Assembly (NCBI GenBank): GCA_004352715.1
Contig: SCFE01000039.1
Coordinates: 1,859,543-1,923,542 of the forward strand
Direction of reading: 5' to 3'
DNA from: Hofstenia miamia
Taxonomy: Eukaryota; Xenacoelomorpha; Acoela
DNA length: 64,000 nt
Positions within the stretch are counted from its first letter, which is position 1; each line of letters opens with the position of its first letter. Made by a program: the position numbers and the translations under genes. Below are positions 1 through 11,439 of the stretch, one piece after another. The notes under the pieces are model-generated. The model was given only the letters and a program-made list of their open reading frames with translations. It was not told the origin of the DNA and did not search any database.

Positions 1-781
1 TATCACATATTAACGTGCCGTTGCCTTTATCAAAACGATTTATATATATAGTTTTGTCTTTCGATAGGTTTCTTAATGCATTTGTCATCGTTTTTACGTT
101 GTTAGGAATTTTAATCTTTGTGTTTACATAGTTGTTATATAACTTTTTTATTTCAAATTTATATTCTTCTTCTTCATGTTTATTGAATTTAGATTGTTTA
201 CATAAGTTTTCGAAGAAAACTTCTGTTGATACTTTTGTATTAAGGATGTTTGGTGAAGACATCCATGACATTTTCATTCCATAAGAAAGAGCTTTTTCTT
301 CGATTTCATTTAGTTTTCTGCTAGATATGTTAATAACACTATTTTTTACTTTAAATTGTTCTTTTGAAATCTTGGTTTTAGTTAATTTGTTAAGTTTTTT
401 CTCTTGTCTAAATTTAGTGTGGTTAATTTCTCTTTTAATATCATATTTTGCACATAAAATAATTGTGTTTGAAGCATCTAAATCATTAATACTTTTTTGT
501 AAATCTTTTATTTTACATTTTATTTCTTTAATAACTTTTTTCAAAATCTTCAATTGGCTTGGTATGAATAGATTTTCGAAGCATCTGTATTGTAAGGGGA
601 TGGAGATCTTTAGAAATTTTGGTATAACTTTTATTTGTAAGCATTCTTCTAGAAAATTTAAGTGTAATTGATGTTTTTCAAATTTTAATAATAGTCGTCT
701 ATACTTGAAATATAATTTCTTTTCTTCTCTGCTTAGCACATTTGATAAAATATATATATATATATTGATAAATCGTAACAT
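1..781 (-). CDS. Penelope-like element, N-terminal part of reverse transcriptase ORF (runs off window)
   Basis: The minus strand is open for 260 codons from an ATG at 781 to the window edge without a stop. The protein is rich in Lys, Asn, Ile and Glu. It has a long helical N-terminal part, then a segment reading EEKALSYGMKMSW, and near the edge a motif FDKGNGTLICD. In Penelope-like retroelements this order (Lys-rich helical region, an EK-LL-G type block, then an aDKGg-vVV block at the entry to the palm) precedes the reverse transcriptase. I infer the N-terminal third of such an ORF; the catalytic YxDD and GIY-YIG parts would lie left of the window. The ATG lies just upstream of a (TA)5-type run, so the first ten residues may not be original. 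The open frame suggests a young insertion. Confidence 0.68.
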   Translation of the reverse strand, partial: MLRFINIYIYILSNVLSREEKKLYFKYRRLLLKFEKHQLHLNFLEECLQIKVIPKFLKISIPLQYRCFENLFIPSQLKILKKVIKEIKCKIKDLQKSINDLDASNTIILCAKYDIKREINHTKFRQEKKLNKLTKTKISKEQFKVKNSVINISSRKLNEIEEKALSYGMKMSWMSSPNILNTKVSTEVFFENLCKQSKFNKHEEEEYKFEIKKLYNNYVNTKIKIPNNVKTMTNALRNLSKDKTIYINRFDKGNGTLICD

Positions 782-1121
782 CAAACGTACAATTTAAAGA
801 CGTGCACAAATTTTGAATATCAAGGAAGCACTTGTTCTTGTTGGGCATGTGAAGGATGCGCTGGGCAATGAAACTTTGTTCTTGATTATCTTTATGTCAA
901 CTGGGATCCTATTTATGAACACACTGATTAACTTTATATCATATTTCTTATATTATTTTCTACTACTTTCATTAATTATGTTAAACAATTATTTTAAGCC
1001 TGTCTTAAAAGAAAGGATAACTTTGGTAAACCAAAACCAAATTTTCTATTGTATATTCCTTATCTTATAAAAGATCAATCTTATTTATGTTTGGATTAAA
1101 GCTTGAACTTTTTTGAAAATC

Positions 1122-1122
<1 letters not shown>

Positions 1123-1167
<45 letters not shown>
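1123..1167. repeat. (ATT)n microsatellite
   Basis: About 15 uninterrupted ATT units. No retroelement end is recognisable next to it. Confidence 0.95.
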
Positions 1168-1243
1168 TTCACTTATTATATTCAAATTCTCAACATAAGG
1201 CTGTATACTAATAGTAGGTTACAAAATAGTCACACCTCTAGTT

Positions 1244-1244
1244 T

Positions 1245-1278
<34 letters not shown>

Positions 1279-1325
1279 TTGGCGCTCTGTATACTGAATT
1301 TCCAGTAAGTTATACAGTGCGCTGG
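1244..1325. repeat. (TA)n tract followed by an imperfect inverted repeat
   Basis: A TA-rich tract (to 1278) is followed by GCGCTCTGTATA (1282-1293) and its near-complement TATACAGTGCGC (1311-1322), 11 of 12 positions pairing around a 17-nt spacer. The first arm recurs inverted at 16428-16439, again beside a (TA)n tract, so this is probably one end of a small dispersed element. Confidence 0.55.
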
Positions 1326-2634
1326 ATTCAAAAACTAAACTTATACAAAGCACCTTAAGAACATTATTTTAAAAGCCTAAACAACGAAATATTACTAGTT
1401 TGGGATGAAATATAAATAGTTAAGATAGAATATCCTCTACAACATTATTATGGGGTGCAGCACTCTAAGCGTTAAAACCAATCCTCTGGACAGTGGCGGC
1501 GGAAATAGAGAGCAGCTGCTTTCTCTAAAATAATCTTTCAGAAAAAACCTCACTGAATTTTAAAATTTAGACAGTAAAAGTCTTATTAGTAAGTTAATAT
1601 GTTAGGTAATAATTGAAACTTTCTTCGAATATACACTTTTTCGTTTTTTAAGTTATTTTCCAAAATTCCCTTAAAGCAGAAAACAATAAGAGTTTGAAAA
1701 ATCAGGTAGAACAGTATTTTAAAAAATTTATGTATGTGTAATAATTAATTTAAAAAAACATCTATGAAGCGCCGTAATCCAGGTAGACGTATTTACATGT
1801 ATGTGCGATATTTATCGATATTTTTTCTGGAGACGTTAAATTTTATATATTAAATTTCAAATTTCTTTGCTATGTATTTTTGAAAACTAAAAATCATATC
1901 GGTGCCTGATAGTATTGAAAACGACAGTGCGCCAAAATTCTGGAGCCACTTATGACTAAAACAAGGGTTTCTACCGAAGGTGTTAATTTTAATTGACCTG
2001 ACTTCAATAATTAATTACTATTTCGAATTATTTGGGTGTTATTTTATTCTATTTATTTATTGTACATATTTTGCTATAAATATTCTCGTACAAGTATGCT
2101 ATTTTACATATAAATTTGGAAATAAATTGTGTTAACCGCAATGTTTGAGGAGTTGACCGGAACGCGGTCTGAGCCCGACCATTTCCAGCTTTGTGGTTGC
2201 GCTCGGCACGCCTTAACCCTTAAAATTTAAAGTAGCTATTTGTACTGAAAAACTTCTTTTAATTTTTAAATTCTTAATACATTTTTAAGACTATATATGT
2301 TAAAATTATAATTTTTCTATGATCTTGTCTAAATTCATTATATTTGTTAGTCGGCAAGAAGTTTAAGAATTGACTCCAATGGACCGTAATTGTTATCTCT
2401 GGGTTAATGGGCTTCGGAGTTGAGATGAGTGCGGCCGCCGTAATGTTATTCCCAGTTGCAGTGGCTTGCGGTAGAATTATACAACATGCAGTGGTACATA
2501 AATTCTTTAGCGAACGCCTTTTGTGTTAAAATTTAATCTATGTTTTCAGTTTATATACACATAGTTTCAATTCAACATAGCAACTTTGTTGTAGAATTCC
2601 AGCCTAGTCTATTGTCTAAGGAAATTATAATATA

Positions 2635-3601
2635 TAGGGTTGGTGCATAAGTCTTTTCGTTTTTTAAATTTAATTAAAGCAGTCAATAATGCATTGCAAA
2701 ATATAATAATTGAACAAATTTATTAACAAGAACATGAAACCAAAACTATGTTCTTTGCTTCATGAGTTGTCATCATCTTCACCACGTTGAAAATGATTAC
2801 CACCGGATGCAATGCATTTTCTCCATCTATCTGGCAAAGCGTGAATTCCCTGACGAAAAAATTCTTCGTTTTTAGACTTGAACCAGTTCTTGATGACAGT
2901 TATCACATCCTCTGAGGATTTGTAGTTGTCTCCTTTAAGAGTAGCTTTCACGGGACTGAAGAGGTAATAATCANATAATGCATTGCAAAGAATAATAATT
3001 GAACAAATGTATTAACAAGAACATGAAACCAAAACTATGTTCTTTGCTTCATGAGTTGTCATCATCTTTACCACGTTGAAAATAATTACCACCGGATGCA
3101 ATGCATTTTCTCCATCTATCTGGCAAAGCGTGATGACAGTTATCACATCCTCTGAGGATTTGTAGTTTGCTCCTTTAAGTGCAGCTTTCATGGGACTGAA
3201 GAGGTAATAATCACATGGGGATAAATCAGGTGAGTATGGCGCGTGTGGTGTAAGACAGTAAACTGCAGTTCTTGCAATTTTTCTTGGGTGATTCGTGCAG
3301 AGTGTGGTCTAGCATTATCATGCAAGAAATGAAAATTTTGGAAACCGGCACGCTGTTCGTCGCCTATTTGCAAGCAGTGCATCCTTCAGCTCATCTAGAG
3401 CGCTACAATACACTTCAGCAGTAATACTGACGTTTCGGGGCAGAACTTTCAACAAAATCAATCCCTTGACATCCCAAAACACAATAATTAGCTGCTTACG
3501 TGTGGATGATCTTCAGCTCCTCCCACCAACTCCTATTGTGAGAACCCGGCCGATTTCCCTCATTGTCTTGGAACAGCCAACATTCATCCGCAGTAATTAG
3601 C
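2635..3601 (-). mobile_element. Degenerate mariner (DD34D) element, 5' end missing
   Basis: The left end reads TAGGGTTGGTGCATAAGT, typical of mariner termini. Minus-strand fragments of the transposase appear in order from right to left: TADECWLFQD with RPGSHN (about 3500-3600), FLHDNARPHSAR (about 3300), then the C-terminal block with FFRQGIHALPDRW and CIASGGNHF (about 2760-2951). FLHDNARPH carries the second catalytic aspartate. Stops and frame changes separate the blocks, so it is inactive. The C-terminal block occurs twice, either side of a single N at 2974, and the inner copy lacks about 50 bp. No right terminal repeat is seen; the match stops near 3600, where the first quarter of the protein should begin. 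Confidence 0.85.
2686..3185. repeat. Near-duplicate of mariner 3' segment around a single N
   Basis: 2686-2973 and 2975-3185 are about 97% alike where they align, except for a deletion in the second copy. The junction is one N at 2974. This is best read as two allelic or paralogous reads joined by the assembler. Confidence 0.7.
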
Positions 3602-4639
3602 TGGGTTTAAATTCAAGAGATTGAATTGGTGTGAATTTGCATTAAATACATTTGAGGTTGCTCTTCCTTTGACATTTTTTTACTGATTTGTAACTCAAAT
3701 TAAGTAGGCACACTTGTAATTAATTCAACACATTGTATTCTAGTTCTCAATTTGATAAAAAGAATATCTATAATAATTATTTTTAAATAACTGCGCCGGC
3801 GTTGCCTTCTTTTGAAGCTAAATTTATGTCATATCTACATCACAATTTAGTATTATTTCCGCATGTAATAATCAAATCAATGAGAAACCAACTGTTCATG
3901 TAAAATTTTGGGATTGTACAATAGGTTAAAAATATATAGAAAACTAAGTACACTTTTTGCAAAAAGTAATTTTTTGAAATATGAATGTGCACATATATAT
4001 TTTTAAATATTTAACAAAAAAATAAGTGCGGTATACCGCGGTAAAATTTCATGCATTTCTTTGGTTGGCGGTATATTTTTTCTCTTACTTTGAAAATATA
4101 TTTACAAAAATTGTACAGTGCTCATCTTTATTTAGATGTTTATTTATATTTAAAGAAGCAGTTAAATGTCTTTGTTAATCCCATGGGCTTTAAGCCTTCT
4201 AGTTACTTAAGCATTAGCAATGGAGAGGATTTAGATCTTTTTAAAAAATTGGAATTTTCAAATACTTAATGCGCAGCACTACATCTTAGCACCCACAAAT
4301 TTTCAAAATTACATTTTTTGCCAGCTGCATATAGGTACATTTTGTTTTTTATAAATGCAAGATTCGACATTTTTGGAAATATTTTACAATATCTGAAATT
4401 AGAAAGAAGGGCTCAAAAAATACTTCCATACTCAGAGAATAGTAAAGTCAGCTATACAAACATTTTGAATGATTTCAGTCCGTTGCTAGCTCTTAAATTT
4501 GTTTCAATAAAGTAAAGTTTCAAATTTCCAACTCCAGGCAGTAAGGGTATCATAATGTAAACTTTGATATCATCAAAAATATGATCTTAGCTATTGTATA
4601 TCGAATCAATATTCGTTGCGCGTAATTTTTTAAAGAATT
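3602..4639. other. Noncoding AT-rich stretch
   Basis: I see no gene, terminal repeat or RNA. Two short open frames (4051-4269 and 4318-4515) have no recognisable motif and look like chance in AT-rich DNA. Confidence 0.5.
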
Positions 4640-4860
4640 ATATTATAGACTGCTTGTAGAAGCAAAAATGTACTCAAATAAATGTAGGGACTATACAATT
4701 ATTTTGTATGCAGATGATAATATGAATCAATCCTAGAAGGATATATTTAGAAAAAGCTTCTAACTCATTGATATTGAATAAAAATGTCTTGATAAGAGCT
4801 CATTCAGTAGTTTTAACATTTTCAAACGATTTTATGAACTTAGTCAATTTCAATTTACAA
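4640..4860 (+). pseudogene. Trace of a LINE-type reverse transcriptase
   Basis: The reading CRDYTIILYADDNMN at about 4689-4733 has the YADD catalytic signature in the usual context of an RT palm. It is followed in another frame by a segment resembling the N-LILN block that follows the palm in LINEs. Stops occur on both sides and no other RT block is visible, so this is a short and uncertain remnant. Confidence 0.3.
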
Positions 4861-5227
4861 CGAAACCGGAAAAACTAGTGAACTATCTGCATGCTCAATT
4901 CAATGATGGAATATTAATTCCAAAGAACAAAAAAATATTATTTTTGAATTACTTTTCTGTGTTTGGAACAAGGCTTACTAAATACACTAGCTAGCCATGC
5001 AGCGAGAAATATTTCGATTCTAGCGTAGGCGGAGCATGAATTATTATCAACCATAATTGTAAAATTTAGTTGCATTGAACTTTTAAAATAATGTAAAAGT
5101 AATGTTATATATGTAAAAATAAACGAGACATAAATTTGCATTTACAAAAACGACAAAATATATTGATATACAAACACAAAACACTACAAATAGCTAATGA
5201 AATTTTGAAAAGCACCTTTTAGAAGGT
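4861..5227. other. Noncoding stretch
   Basis: Nothing supported; AT-rich sequence between a LINE trace and the P-like transposase remnant. Confidence 0.5.
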
Positions 5228-6740
5228 TTATTTACCAATGCGTTGGATTTCTTTGTTTAATAGAATGTTTACCAAAATACGGAATTCAGCAACTAATAAC
5301 TTTCTTTGATAATAGAAATTGTTTACAGTTTCGAATATTTTAAGCAAGTGGTTTCTACAGCTTTTTCCAAGTGCTTCTTTAAATCGTTTTTCTGCTATTG
5401 TTGAACAGGTGATGACAAAAGTAATTGAATCATATGTTGGGTAAGCTAGGCCACCACATGTTAATATATCAATTAACTTTGTATCGTAAGAAACTTCTGG
5501 TTTCTCAACTGAATGTTCTCGCACTTTACTTGCTGTATAGCCAGCAACATATGCAGAAGTATTAATGAAATCTGAACTACAATTACTGTTTAGCTCGTCC
5601 ACATCATCAATTTGATTCAGAACTTCATTACTCAAGTTTGAAGAACAAATAGAGCATGAGTGATCATGAGCAGCAGCATTGGCTTCAGCGGGAATATAGG
5701 CAACGCTGTTTTGTTAATGTCAATTCTATGCGTTTGTAAAATGTTTTAAACAGACAAGTTAGGAGTACAACCACAGCATTGTCTGAAATATCCTAACTTC
5801 CCATCCAGATCATCCGATTGAAAGAAGCCCAGCAAAACATATTCATGGCAACATGGTAAATCCGTTTCAATTAAAAAATTAGTTAAATCTATAAAACATA
5901 AACATGTATTGCGCAAAGCTGTTGATGTTTGCTTTGAAAGACTACGTATATGTTTGTCTTTTTGAATTGGATATATAAATTTAGCCAGTTTAGAAAAAAG
6001 CCAATGTAGCAATTTTGATCATCTATTGAAAACGTAATTGAAGCACGATCAGGGTTCTTCAAATGAACGTGCGCATGTGCCGTTTGTTTTCCAAAGTTTA
6101 GCAACCAAATTAATAAATAATGCAGTGTCAGATGCAATACTACTTGGAGCAGTAGATGTTAAAAGAGCAGCAGCAGTCTCTTCTGAAAAAATTTGTAGGC
6201 CAATCCTACCTTTTGCATTTCTAAGCTAGATGGCCAAAGAGCAGCTTCAGATAAGTGACCAAGAGATACATTTCTATCTTTAGATTGTTTGTACATTTGA
6301 CGAAGATGAGCGCAATGACAATTTCTGAAAGTACTATCGTCAGGTGTAAAAATGATAGTGCGTGCATTTTTTCAGTGTACCAGTTGTTTTCAATTGATTT
6401 AATTAAGTGTACAGGATCGTTAAGCAAAAAACGCATGCCAACCACCAAATTTATACGTGATCCGAGGTATATCTTTACTAAAGCCTAAACTTTTGAAGAA
6501 ACGATGCGTTAACACTGCGATTGTCTGCCATAATACAAATAACTCTTCCTTGACAACACCGTAGCATTAATGATATAATTTAAAAAATATGAGTTGAGTT
6601 TATATATAGGAATAAGCTTAACTAAAAATATAAGTTTAGTAAATAAGCATTTTATCATGATACATAAAGCAGTCCTGGCAGCTTTGGAGGGATCATCAAC
6701 CGCTGCACCAAACACAGTGTTCCCACGATAAAAATATGAA
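5228..6740 (-). pseudogene. P-element-like (THAP9-type) transposase, decayed
   Basis: Read on the minus strand from right to left, blocks occur in the order of P-element transposases. First DDPSKAARTALCIMIKCLF; then VICIMADNRSVN (the catalytic-core block with an aspartate before S-N); then NDPVHLIKSIENNWYTEK (the HLIK-IRNNW block); then LGHLSEAALWPSS; then LLGFFQSDDLDGKLGYFRQ, equivalent to the family's Q-DDLE-FG-YRQ block. It closes with AYVAGYTASKV and LTCGGLAYP, the C-terminal GY-RK and GGL-P blocks, and a stop at 5228. Several frameshifts and stops separate these blocks and no THAP DNA-binding domain is visible, so the copy is dead and 5'-truncated. Neither terminal repeats nor an 8-bp target duplication were found. 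Confidence 0.8.
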
Positions 6741-7580
6741 GGGTTTCACATACCCCAAGCAAAGCTGGATATTCCAAAACGATACTGGAATTAATTAATC
6801 TTTCAAGTAAAAATAAATATTTATTAAAGCACATTCAAAAATAGACAATTCTATTTTACATATGCTTCTATTATACTAATAAACAAAATGTGATTTTTGC
6901 AAATTTCGATTTGCATCGTATGGTTTTGGATAACTAGGGGTAAANAGCGCAATGACAATTTCTGAAAGTACTATCGTCAGGTGTAAAAATGATAGTGCGT
7001 GCATTTTTTCAGTGTACCAGTTGTTTTCAATTGATTTAATTAAGTGTACAGGATCGTTAAGCAAAAAACGCATGCCAACCACCAAATTTATACGTGATCC
7101 GAGGTATATCTTTACTAAAGCCTAAACTTTTGAAGAAACGATGCGTTAACACTGCGATTGTCTGCCATAATACAAATAACTCTTCCTTGACAACACCGTA
7201 GCATTAATGATATAATTTAAAAAATATGAGTTGAGTTTATATATAGGAATAAGCTTAACTAAAAATTTAAGTTTAGTAAATAAGCATTTTATCATGATAC
7301 ATAAAGCAGTCCTGGCAGCTTTGGAGGGATCATCAACCGCTGCACCAAACACAGTGTTCCCACGATAAAAATATGAAGGGTTTCACATACCCCAAGCAAA
7401 GCTGGATATTCCAAAACGATACTGGAATTAATTAATCTTTCAAGTAAAAATAAATATTTATTAAAGCACATTCAAAAATAGACAATTCTATTTTACATAT
7501 GCTTCTATTATACTAATAAACAAAATGTGATTTTTGCAAATTTCGATTTGCATCGTATGGTTTTGGATAACTAGGGGTAA
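6309..7580. repeat. 635-bp tandem near-identical duplication around a single N
   Basis: 6309-6943 and 6946-7580 differ at about one position (near 6627 versus 7264). The junction is an N at 6945. The duplicated unit holds the N-proximal half of the P-like transposase remnant and the start of the left arm of the next element. Near-identity plus the N argues for an assembly duplication. Confidence 0.8.
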
Positions 7581-9272
7581 AAAATTATGAATGCAAAATT
7601 TCAGCCAGATTTGCCTGATATTGATGAGCGATATTTACTTTGAAATTTTGGGGAAAATCTAAAAAATACCAGCGTGTGAAAATTCGTATGTGACTAAATT
7701 AACTACAATAAAGGAGTTACATGAATGAATTTAGGATTTTAAGATTATGTAGATCATGCACAGGTATTATTTTTTTTGATAATTTGCATTTAAGTTACCA
7801 TACACAACTCAATCTGACTAAAAACCATCAAAAACATTGAATTTGTTTATTAGAAACATTGAACTTGTTTGCAGAAAGTGCATAAAAGAAACGACGTGGT
7901 AAATTTTTAGTTGTCAATATTAGGAGGTATGCATATAAAAGCTAATGCTCTTCTTTTAGAGTGATGAAGTTTTTCTTGGATTTAGTTCCATGGTGTATTT
8001 TGCGTGATGCCAGTTTTGCTAATAGGAGTGTTGCATCTTCAATATACACTGCCTTGGAAGTTAAGAACATGATTCCCTCTATTAGGTTTATGGTTATGAT
8101 TCTACAAATGTAAGCATTTACTTGAGCAAGAACTTGGACACAGGTTATTATGTGTAAAATTTATGTTACATACCAATGAGGCTCCTCTCTTGTTAAACTA
8201 GATGGTGAAACGTCTGGGGATAAGTCGTTCAAAGGCATGATGGAATTACACATGCAAATTCTATATTAGTAAACATAATTTGCCAATGCAAAAACCTTGG
8301 AAACATTTGTAAGCTCTAGTGAAATTAAATATGCACCAATGTCATTTGACAACAAATGTGAATCAGCATATGAAGATGCTGCATTTAATTTTATACAAAA
8401 TATGAAATTACTTCCATTACTGGTCCAAAACATAATCAAACCATATTTTTTAAGTAACGCTTACTTTGCCCATAGCGAAAATTGTCATCAATAAACTACG
8501 TGGTACATTTTCATTTGGTTGTTGTACTCCACGCAAGTACTATTATTAAACAATGCAACACATTATGCAGAAGTAATTAGAATGAAAAAATAACTAAATT
8601 TTTATAATTGCAGATTTAGGACACTTTCAACTGGAAATATATATGAAGAAAGGTTATATTCAGGGAAAAATTGAATGCATGCTATATACCCAATCCATTT
8701 AAGAAGCTTTCAAGCTAGTAACTGATAGTAGCAAGCTGGGTTGTGATCATGATCGACGTTAAGACAAAATTTAAGCAAAACTAACATCCAAGCTGGATTC
8801 TATATATGTATATCACTCTAACAGAAGAGCAATAGCGTTTATATGCATACTTCCTAATTTTAACTAAAAATTTGCCACTTGATTTCTTATATATGCTCTG
8901 TAAAAAATTCAATCTTTCTAATAAACAAAGTCAATGTTTTCGGTGCAAGTTATCAAGAGAAAATATTACATGTCAATGATCTACATATTGTTTCACCTAA
9001 CTCTAACAATAACCTTGAAATCCTACATTCATACTAATAATATATTAATATTATTGATTAAACTTTACTACTATAATGGTATTAATACCATTATAGGAGT
9101 AAAATTTAATCAAACACGAATTTTCACATTCTGCTGTTTTTTGATGTTCCCCAAAATTTCAGTCATTTTCGCTCACCAAAATTGGACCAATTTGCATGAA
9201 ATTTTGCATGCATTATTTTTTTCCCTTTGTTACCCTAAACCATACGAGTGAAATCGTTGAAATCCGAAAAAA
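7531..9272. mobile_element. Foldback-type element with about 450-bp inverted arms
   Basis: The left arm (7531-7965) and the reverse complement of the right arm (8812-9272) align over their whole length with many substitutions and small indels. Matching landmarks from outside in are CATCGTATGGTTT / CTCGTATGGTTTAG; GAAATTTTGGGGAA in both arms; ATATGTAGATCAT-like segments; TTTGTTTATTAGAAA in both; and GTATGCATATAAA in both. The arms end at TCTTTTAGAGTGAT / TTCTGTTAGAGTGAT. The roughly 850-bp middle shows no transposase. Long diverged arms are known from Foldback and some MULE/Tc-type non-autonomous elements; which class this is cannot be said. No clear target duplication is visible. Confidence 0.72.
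9054..9113. repeat. 60-bp near-perfect palindrome
   Basis: The sequence starts TTGATTAAACTTTACTACTA and is mirrored around 9083/9084, with two mispaired positions per 30-bp arm and no spacer. It lies inside the right arm of the foldback element and has no counterpart in the left arm, so it is a nested insertion or a local palindrome. Confidence 0.85.
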
Positions 9273-9284
9273 GTTTTTAATGAC

Positions 9285-9286
<2 letters not shown>

Positions 9287-9319
<33 letters not shown>
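9287..9319. repeat. (TA)n microsatellite
   Basis: About 16 TA units just outside the right arm of the foldback element. Confidence 0.9.
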
Positions 9320-9322
<3 letters not shown>

Positions 9323-10284
9323 AATGGAAAATGAAATGTGTTTGACGAAATTTACTTAATAAATAATTAACGTATGATTCCCATGAAACATCAGTTGCAA
9401 TATTTGCAATTAAGATTGTGTACCGAATTATGTCAGTATCTTGGATGGTCATATATTCTGCAAATATAGGGCTAAGCGTTCTCAATGTCTTTTGTATATA
9501 GAAAATCAAAAACCGGATAAAGGTATAATGATTATATCAAACGGAATACCGAAATTTACCAAATCAAATGAGTAAATTGAGTTTAAAGTCACTTTCTATT
9601 GAAAAAATATAAACTGAAATGCCAATATTCAAAATCACGTTAGACATTTGTTAAAGATACTATGAATTTCATTTTATAGAGTATAACTGAATTAAATTCT
9701 GCTGCACGACATAGTTAAAAAACGGGTCGGGGTGAGATATTCAATTCCAAACCGGGTTGACTATATTTTTTCCTAAATATTTATGAGCAGTTCTTATTTA
9801 AGTGAATATCATATACATGCACATTCGATGATATTTTTTGAATTTAAAGTTTATATAAAATAAAATTATTACAAATCAAACTATTTTTATAAATTTGATT
9901 AGTTATTTCAATTTTAATTCAGTATTCCATGATTAACTATGATTAATATGTGAGCCTTCAATGAAAATTATGTCAGCGAAATTTAATAAGGCATTCCTAT
10001 AAAGCTTATATTGCGAGTGTTATCAAAAGTTATTGCGATGTCAATTTTTTTCATCCTAATCATTATCACGTCTTTCACAAGAAATACTTAGGGCTATTGA
10101 ATTGCTATATTCTAAAATTAGTAATACAAAAACACATCAAATTTGTTACTTATAAAAAAACCTTCTAATTCTTTTTAATAACAACTGAATTATTTGAATT
10201 CTAAAATTATTTAATATAATTTTGTAACCAAGTTCGAAAAATCGGGTTCCTCTCAGATTGAAATTTTTCTTGTACAGGTTGGGT
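9320..10284. other. Noncoding AT-rich stretch
   Basis: No gene seen. A GGTCGGGGT / CCGGGTTGAC-like segment at about 9724-9760 belongs to a GGGTCGGGT-rich dispersed family also seen at 11657, 13866, 25905 and 27130. Confidence 0.5.
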
Positions 10285-10288
10285 TTAA

Positions 10289-10523
10289 CTCTTTCACTGC
10301 GAAATTCGACTTTAGTCACACAGCCAACATTATGTCTGACTGCGAAATTCGACTTCAGTCCACATCTCTCCTGTTTTTTTCTAATAAAATGCCCAAAATT
10401 TGGTGTAATTCCATGTAATTCAGTATAATAAAGTGTTTTTTTAAGATAAAATTGATTTTCATTTTTTGTGTCAAAATGACTTTTTTGAGAATTTCTGAAA
10501 ATTAATGAAACGCAGTGAAAGGG
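10289..10523. mobile_element. piggyBac-type MITE in TTAA
   Basis: A 235-bp unit flanked on both sides by TTAA (10285-10288 and 10524-10527). Termini are CTCTTTCACTGCG and, inverted, CCCTTTCACTGCG (12 of 13 match). TTAA target duplications and CCCTTT-type ends are characteristic of piggyBac elements. No coding capacity. Near the left end the 15-mer TGCGAAATTCGACTT occurs twice 42 bp apart, with similar flanks. Confidence 0.82.
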
Positions 10524-10527
10524 TTAA

Positions 10528-11439
10528 ATAACTCTACCTGATTATAAATATGCTACACGGCCCCTCAATTCACTGTTCACTGGAGCTCTGATTTATATGA
10601 GATTTACGTGAGAAATAAAAATCACAGGTTTATGCAAATATTTGCCCTGAATTTGTTTTTGCTCACTTTTCATGCATTTAGTGCTAGCGCATATTTTAAG
10701 GAAACTTGAATAAATTGGCGTATATTAGGAAAATATGTCGTGTGAAGCTATGCAATTGCTGTTATATTTTGTCAGACATTTTCCTAAATGTAAGTACTGA
10801 AGGATTTCCAATTATTGTGTAAGGGCATAAAGTTGATTCTGGGGTATATCTATTAGACACCATAATGAAGCGCGAATGCTCCCCTTGTGTCTACAGAAAT
10901 TGATAGAGTGTTTTCAGAGATTAAAAAATATTATACAACATGTTTTTTGCAATAAAAAACTTGAAGCACTATTTGTGTGTATGTGCATTTTATACAAACT
11001 ATGAAGAAAACCCCAATAATATATTATGTTGAAATTTGTTTTTATGCATATTTTACACATATTTCAGAATTTTCTAGCAATATTTGGGGCATATTTTGAT
11101 GCATTTCTCTACATAAATATGAGGGTCCTGTAACAGTTAACGTAATTAATAAACTTTAATCCGATGAGTATAGCAGTTCTTAAAAAATCATTAAATTTCA
11201 TACTTATGATGAGTAGATACTTTTTCCTGACTGTCTCAAGAAAGTTCACATTGCAACTAGTTTAAGAATGATTTCCTAAATTTCGAAAGTGTATAGACCT
11301 ATATATCAATTATCGCTCCAATATGGTGAATATTTGGAAGAATTCTTGTCGAAAACACACTTTAGCTTTCGAAGAATTTTTTAATATCAATGCGCATGTG
11401 CAATCATTGGAAATCATTTCTGGATTCAATTAAATTCTT
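10528..11439. other. Noncoding AT-rich stretch
   Basis: No supported feature. Confidence 0.5.

Larger units (their letters stand above)
782..2634. other. Noncoding AT-rich stretch with simple repeats
   Basis: No supported gene. It contains an (ATT)n tract, a (TA)n tract with an adjacent inverted repeat, and two GC-richer islands (about 2150-2215 and 2395-2475) that contrast with the surrounding AT-rich sequence but show no recognisable reading frame or RNA gene. Confidence 0.6.

Noticed and set aside
327-671. Plus-strand 114-codon frame
   Set aside because: Antisense to the Penelope-like ORF, which has recognisable motifs.
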